A stretch of DNA of 64,000 bases. Origin: Flavobacterium sp. JAS. Its GTDB lineage: Bacteria; Bacteroidota; Bacteroidia; Flavobacteriales; Flavobacteriaceae. Below the pieces are notes generated by a model. That model saw only the letters and a program-made list of their open reading frames with translations. It ran no database searches and was not told the origin of the DNA. Made by a program: the position numbers and the translations under genes. The stretch is taken from the NCBI RefSeq assembly GCF_020991455.1, contig NZ_JAJMOX010000005.1, positions 347,034 to 411,033 of the forward strand, in the 5' to 3' direction. The stretch's first letter is position 1. Every line of letters begins with the position of its first letter. Shown here in pieces: positions 62,658 to 64,000 of the stretch.

Positions 62658-64000
62658 TTATCTAGAAGAAATTACTTTTTTCGTACTACTACCTCGATTG
62701 GTAGATACTTTCACAATGTAAAGTCCCTGTTGATCTGTATTTGTAAGGTCTAGAAGAACCTCTTTGTTCAAATAGCCATCGGCATCATGCTTAGTAAACA
62801 CTAAAGTACCCAGTACATTAAACACCTCAATTTTTACATCAGATTTGTAATCAAATTTGTACTTGATCGTAAGTTGATCTTTGAAAGGAACTGGATATGC
62901 GATAAAACTAGTATCGGTTGTTTTACTGGTTGTCGTTGTTTCTGTCGGCGCACTGGCTACTGTTGTCGCAGCAGCGGTTGAAACTGAACAATTATTAACC
63001 GGAATATTTCCTGCTGTGTCACCTAATACAGTACTGCCAATTTTAGAAATGAAATAGGCCTGATAATTTGGTCCTGTACCAGAAAAAGTAGAGTTAAGTA
63101 TTGACTTAACATCATATTTAACAGAAATAACAATCAAATCACCTATCTTAACATTATTAACTGTGATAACTCCCTGACCGGATCCTTTTGGAGATTCAGA
63201 ACCTGTTGCAATTTTGTTACAATTCGCATCAAAAGCGAATACCTGATTTTGATTTATTGTGAAAAGTTTGAACCCACTCGGAGCTGTAATAAACTCTAGT
63301 ATATTCACTGTAAAACTGGTTGAAGGCGCTACTATTTTCGCATAATAGAAGAACACTCCCGGAGTAGCATTAGAGACATATGATTTATTACCCTTTTTAG
63401 ACACAGTATAACATATTTTATCCAATGTATTTACACCCGAAAGGAAATTGCTACAAGTTGTTGCGGTTGCATAGATTGCTCCGCCACAATTGTTTACTGC
63501 AATTGTTACAGATTCAATATCTGTGCATCCAGCAGGTGATGTTGCTTTAATCCAATAAGTCCCTGCGCTAACAGCATTCTTAGGAGGAGTAGTTGCGAGA
63601 GTTAATTCTCCTGACAAACCTGTGTTGCTATCATAGGTTCGCCAATAGCTGAGTGTAGTTCCGGTAGGTAATGTGCTTCCGGCCGTAACTGCAGCTGCGG
63701 TAAGATCAGCTGTACCCGGAGTACAAGGAGCAGCTGGAGGCGTAATGAGTAAAACTGGAGTTTGATTCTGTACTACATTTACTGGGCTGCTTGTGGCGGC
63801 ACAATTCGTTGGAGCTGCACCCGTGGCAATTACATAATAGCCTGTTCCTCCAGAAAGATTACTCCATGTTAGACCACTTCCCGTACCGGTTTTAGCTGCT
63901 TGAACAACTGCATTTGAAGAATTATACAACTGATAGCTTACTCCGCTTACGGAAGTGGAAGAAGTAATGCTTCCGCTATTGGCTGAAGAAGAACAGAAAT
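62658..64000 (-). CDS. T9SS-exported repeat protein, C-terminal part (cut by window edge)
   Basis: The frame is open to the right edge: in-frame codons reading FCSSSANSGSITSSTSVSGVSYQLYN lead into the visible 423 residues, so the TTG near 63929 is not the real start. The visible part has Ig-like/PKD-type cell-surface repeats rich in Ser, Thr and Gly (TGYYVIATGAAPTNCAATSSPV; TYWIKATSPAGCTDIESVTIAV) and a beta domain (about 155-310). The last 80 residues (SFIAYPVPFKDQLTIKYKF...QGLYIVKVSTNRGSSTKKVISSR) are a type A T9SS sorting domain. It is therefore a secreted or surface-attached protein, probably a large adhesin. No enzyme domain is seen. A terminator follows. Confidence 0.85.
   Translation of the reverse strand, partial: FCSSSANSGSITSSTSVSGVSYQLYNSSNAVVQAAKTGTGSGLTWSNLSGGTGYYVIATGAAPTNCAATSSPVNVVQNQTPVLLITPPAAPCTPGTADLTAAAVTAGSTLPTGTTLSYWRTYDSNTGLSGELTLATTPPKNAVSAGTYWIKATSPAGCTDIESVTIAVNNCGGAIYATATTCSNFLSGVNTLDKICYTVSKKGNKSYVSNATPGVFFYYAKIVAPSTSFTVNILEFITAPSGFKLFTINQNQVFAFDANCNKIATGSESPKGSGQGVITVNNVKIGDLIVISVKYDVKSILNSTFSGTGPNYQAYFISKIGSTVLGDTAGNIPVNNCSVSTAAATTVASAPTETTTTSKTTDTSFIAYPVPFKDQLTIKYKFDYKSDVKIEVFNVLGTLVFTKHDADGYLNKEVLLDLTNTDQQGLYIVKVSTNRGSSTKKVISSR

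Noticed and set aside
1..64000. CRISPR array or prophage
   Set aside because: No regularly spaced short repeats, cas genes or phage structural genes were found.

Overview
The window looks like a chromosomal segment of a Flavobacterium-like member of the Bacteroidota. The evidence is AT-rich DNA, SusC/SusD pairs, hybrid two-component regulators, type IX secretion C-terminal domains, Bacteroidota-style lipoproteins and Flavobacterium-type palindromic repeats. Two polysaccharide utilization loci (PULs) fill about 88% of it. No rRNA, tRNA, CRISPR array or intact transposase was seen.

PUL1 (about 0.3-38.7 kb, minus strand) reads as a xyloglucan locus. Its sensor HTCS (34640-38653) and a GH43 gene lie upstream. 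Then comes a long run: SusC, SusD, a surface glycan-binding lipoprotein, a BACON-GH5 endo-xyloglucanase lipoprotein, GH27, GH59, GH43, GH74 (with CBM13 and a T9SS tail), GH29, GH51, GH127/146, GH27, GH2, GH97 and GH2. The endo-enzymes sit at the surface or are secreted. The exo-enzymes carry ordinary signal peptides and should act in the periplasm on imported oligosaccharides. The side-chain set (galactosidases, fucosidase, alpha- and beta-L-arabinofuranosidases) fits galactosylated, fucosylated and arabinosylated xyloglucan. No GH31 alpha-xylosidase is present in the window. A Nudix-type regulator fragment lies at the left edge.

PUL2 (about 40.9-56.6 kb, plus strand) has GH3, a second HTCS, SusC, SusD, a glycan-binding lipoprotein, a GH10 xylanase lipoprotein and a GH16 beta-glucanase lipoprotein. 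It probably serves mixed-linkage beta-glucan and/or xylan. A GH51 gene sits between the two loci.

The right end (57-64 kb) holds an Lrp/AsnC regulator, a BASS-family transporter, the oxygen-dependent methionine synthase pair MesD/MesX, a nitroreductase, a structured GC-rich intergenic element, and the C-terminal part of a T9SS-exported repeat protein that runs off the edge.

Several features lie outside the long genes. At least four short remnants of deleted PUL genes (esterase-like, GH42-like, GH29, GH43-like) sit in the intergenic gaps of PUL1. Three promoter regions carry the same direct repeat, TTGTAT(C/T)A-N14-TTGT(T/A)(G/T)(C/T)A with a 22-base period, which is a candidate HTCS operator linking SusC, GH43 and GH51. 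A related 21-base-period repeat precedes the PUL2 SusC gene. Two MITE-like palindromes and a two-copy conserved element followed by unrelated terminators complete the picture. All assignments come from reading the sequence. No database search was run.
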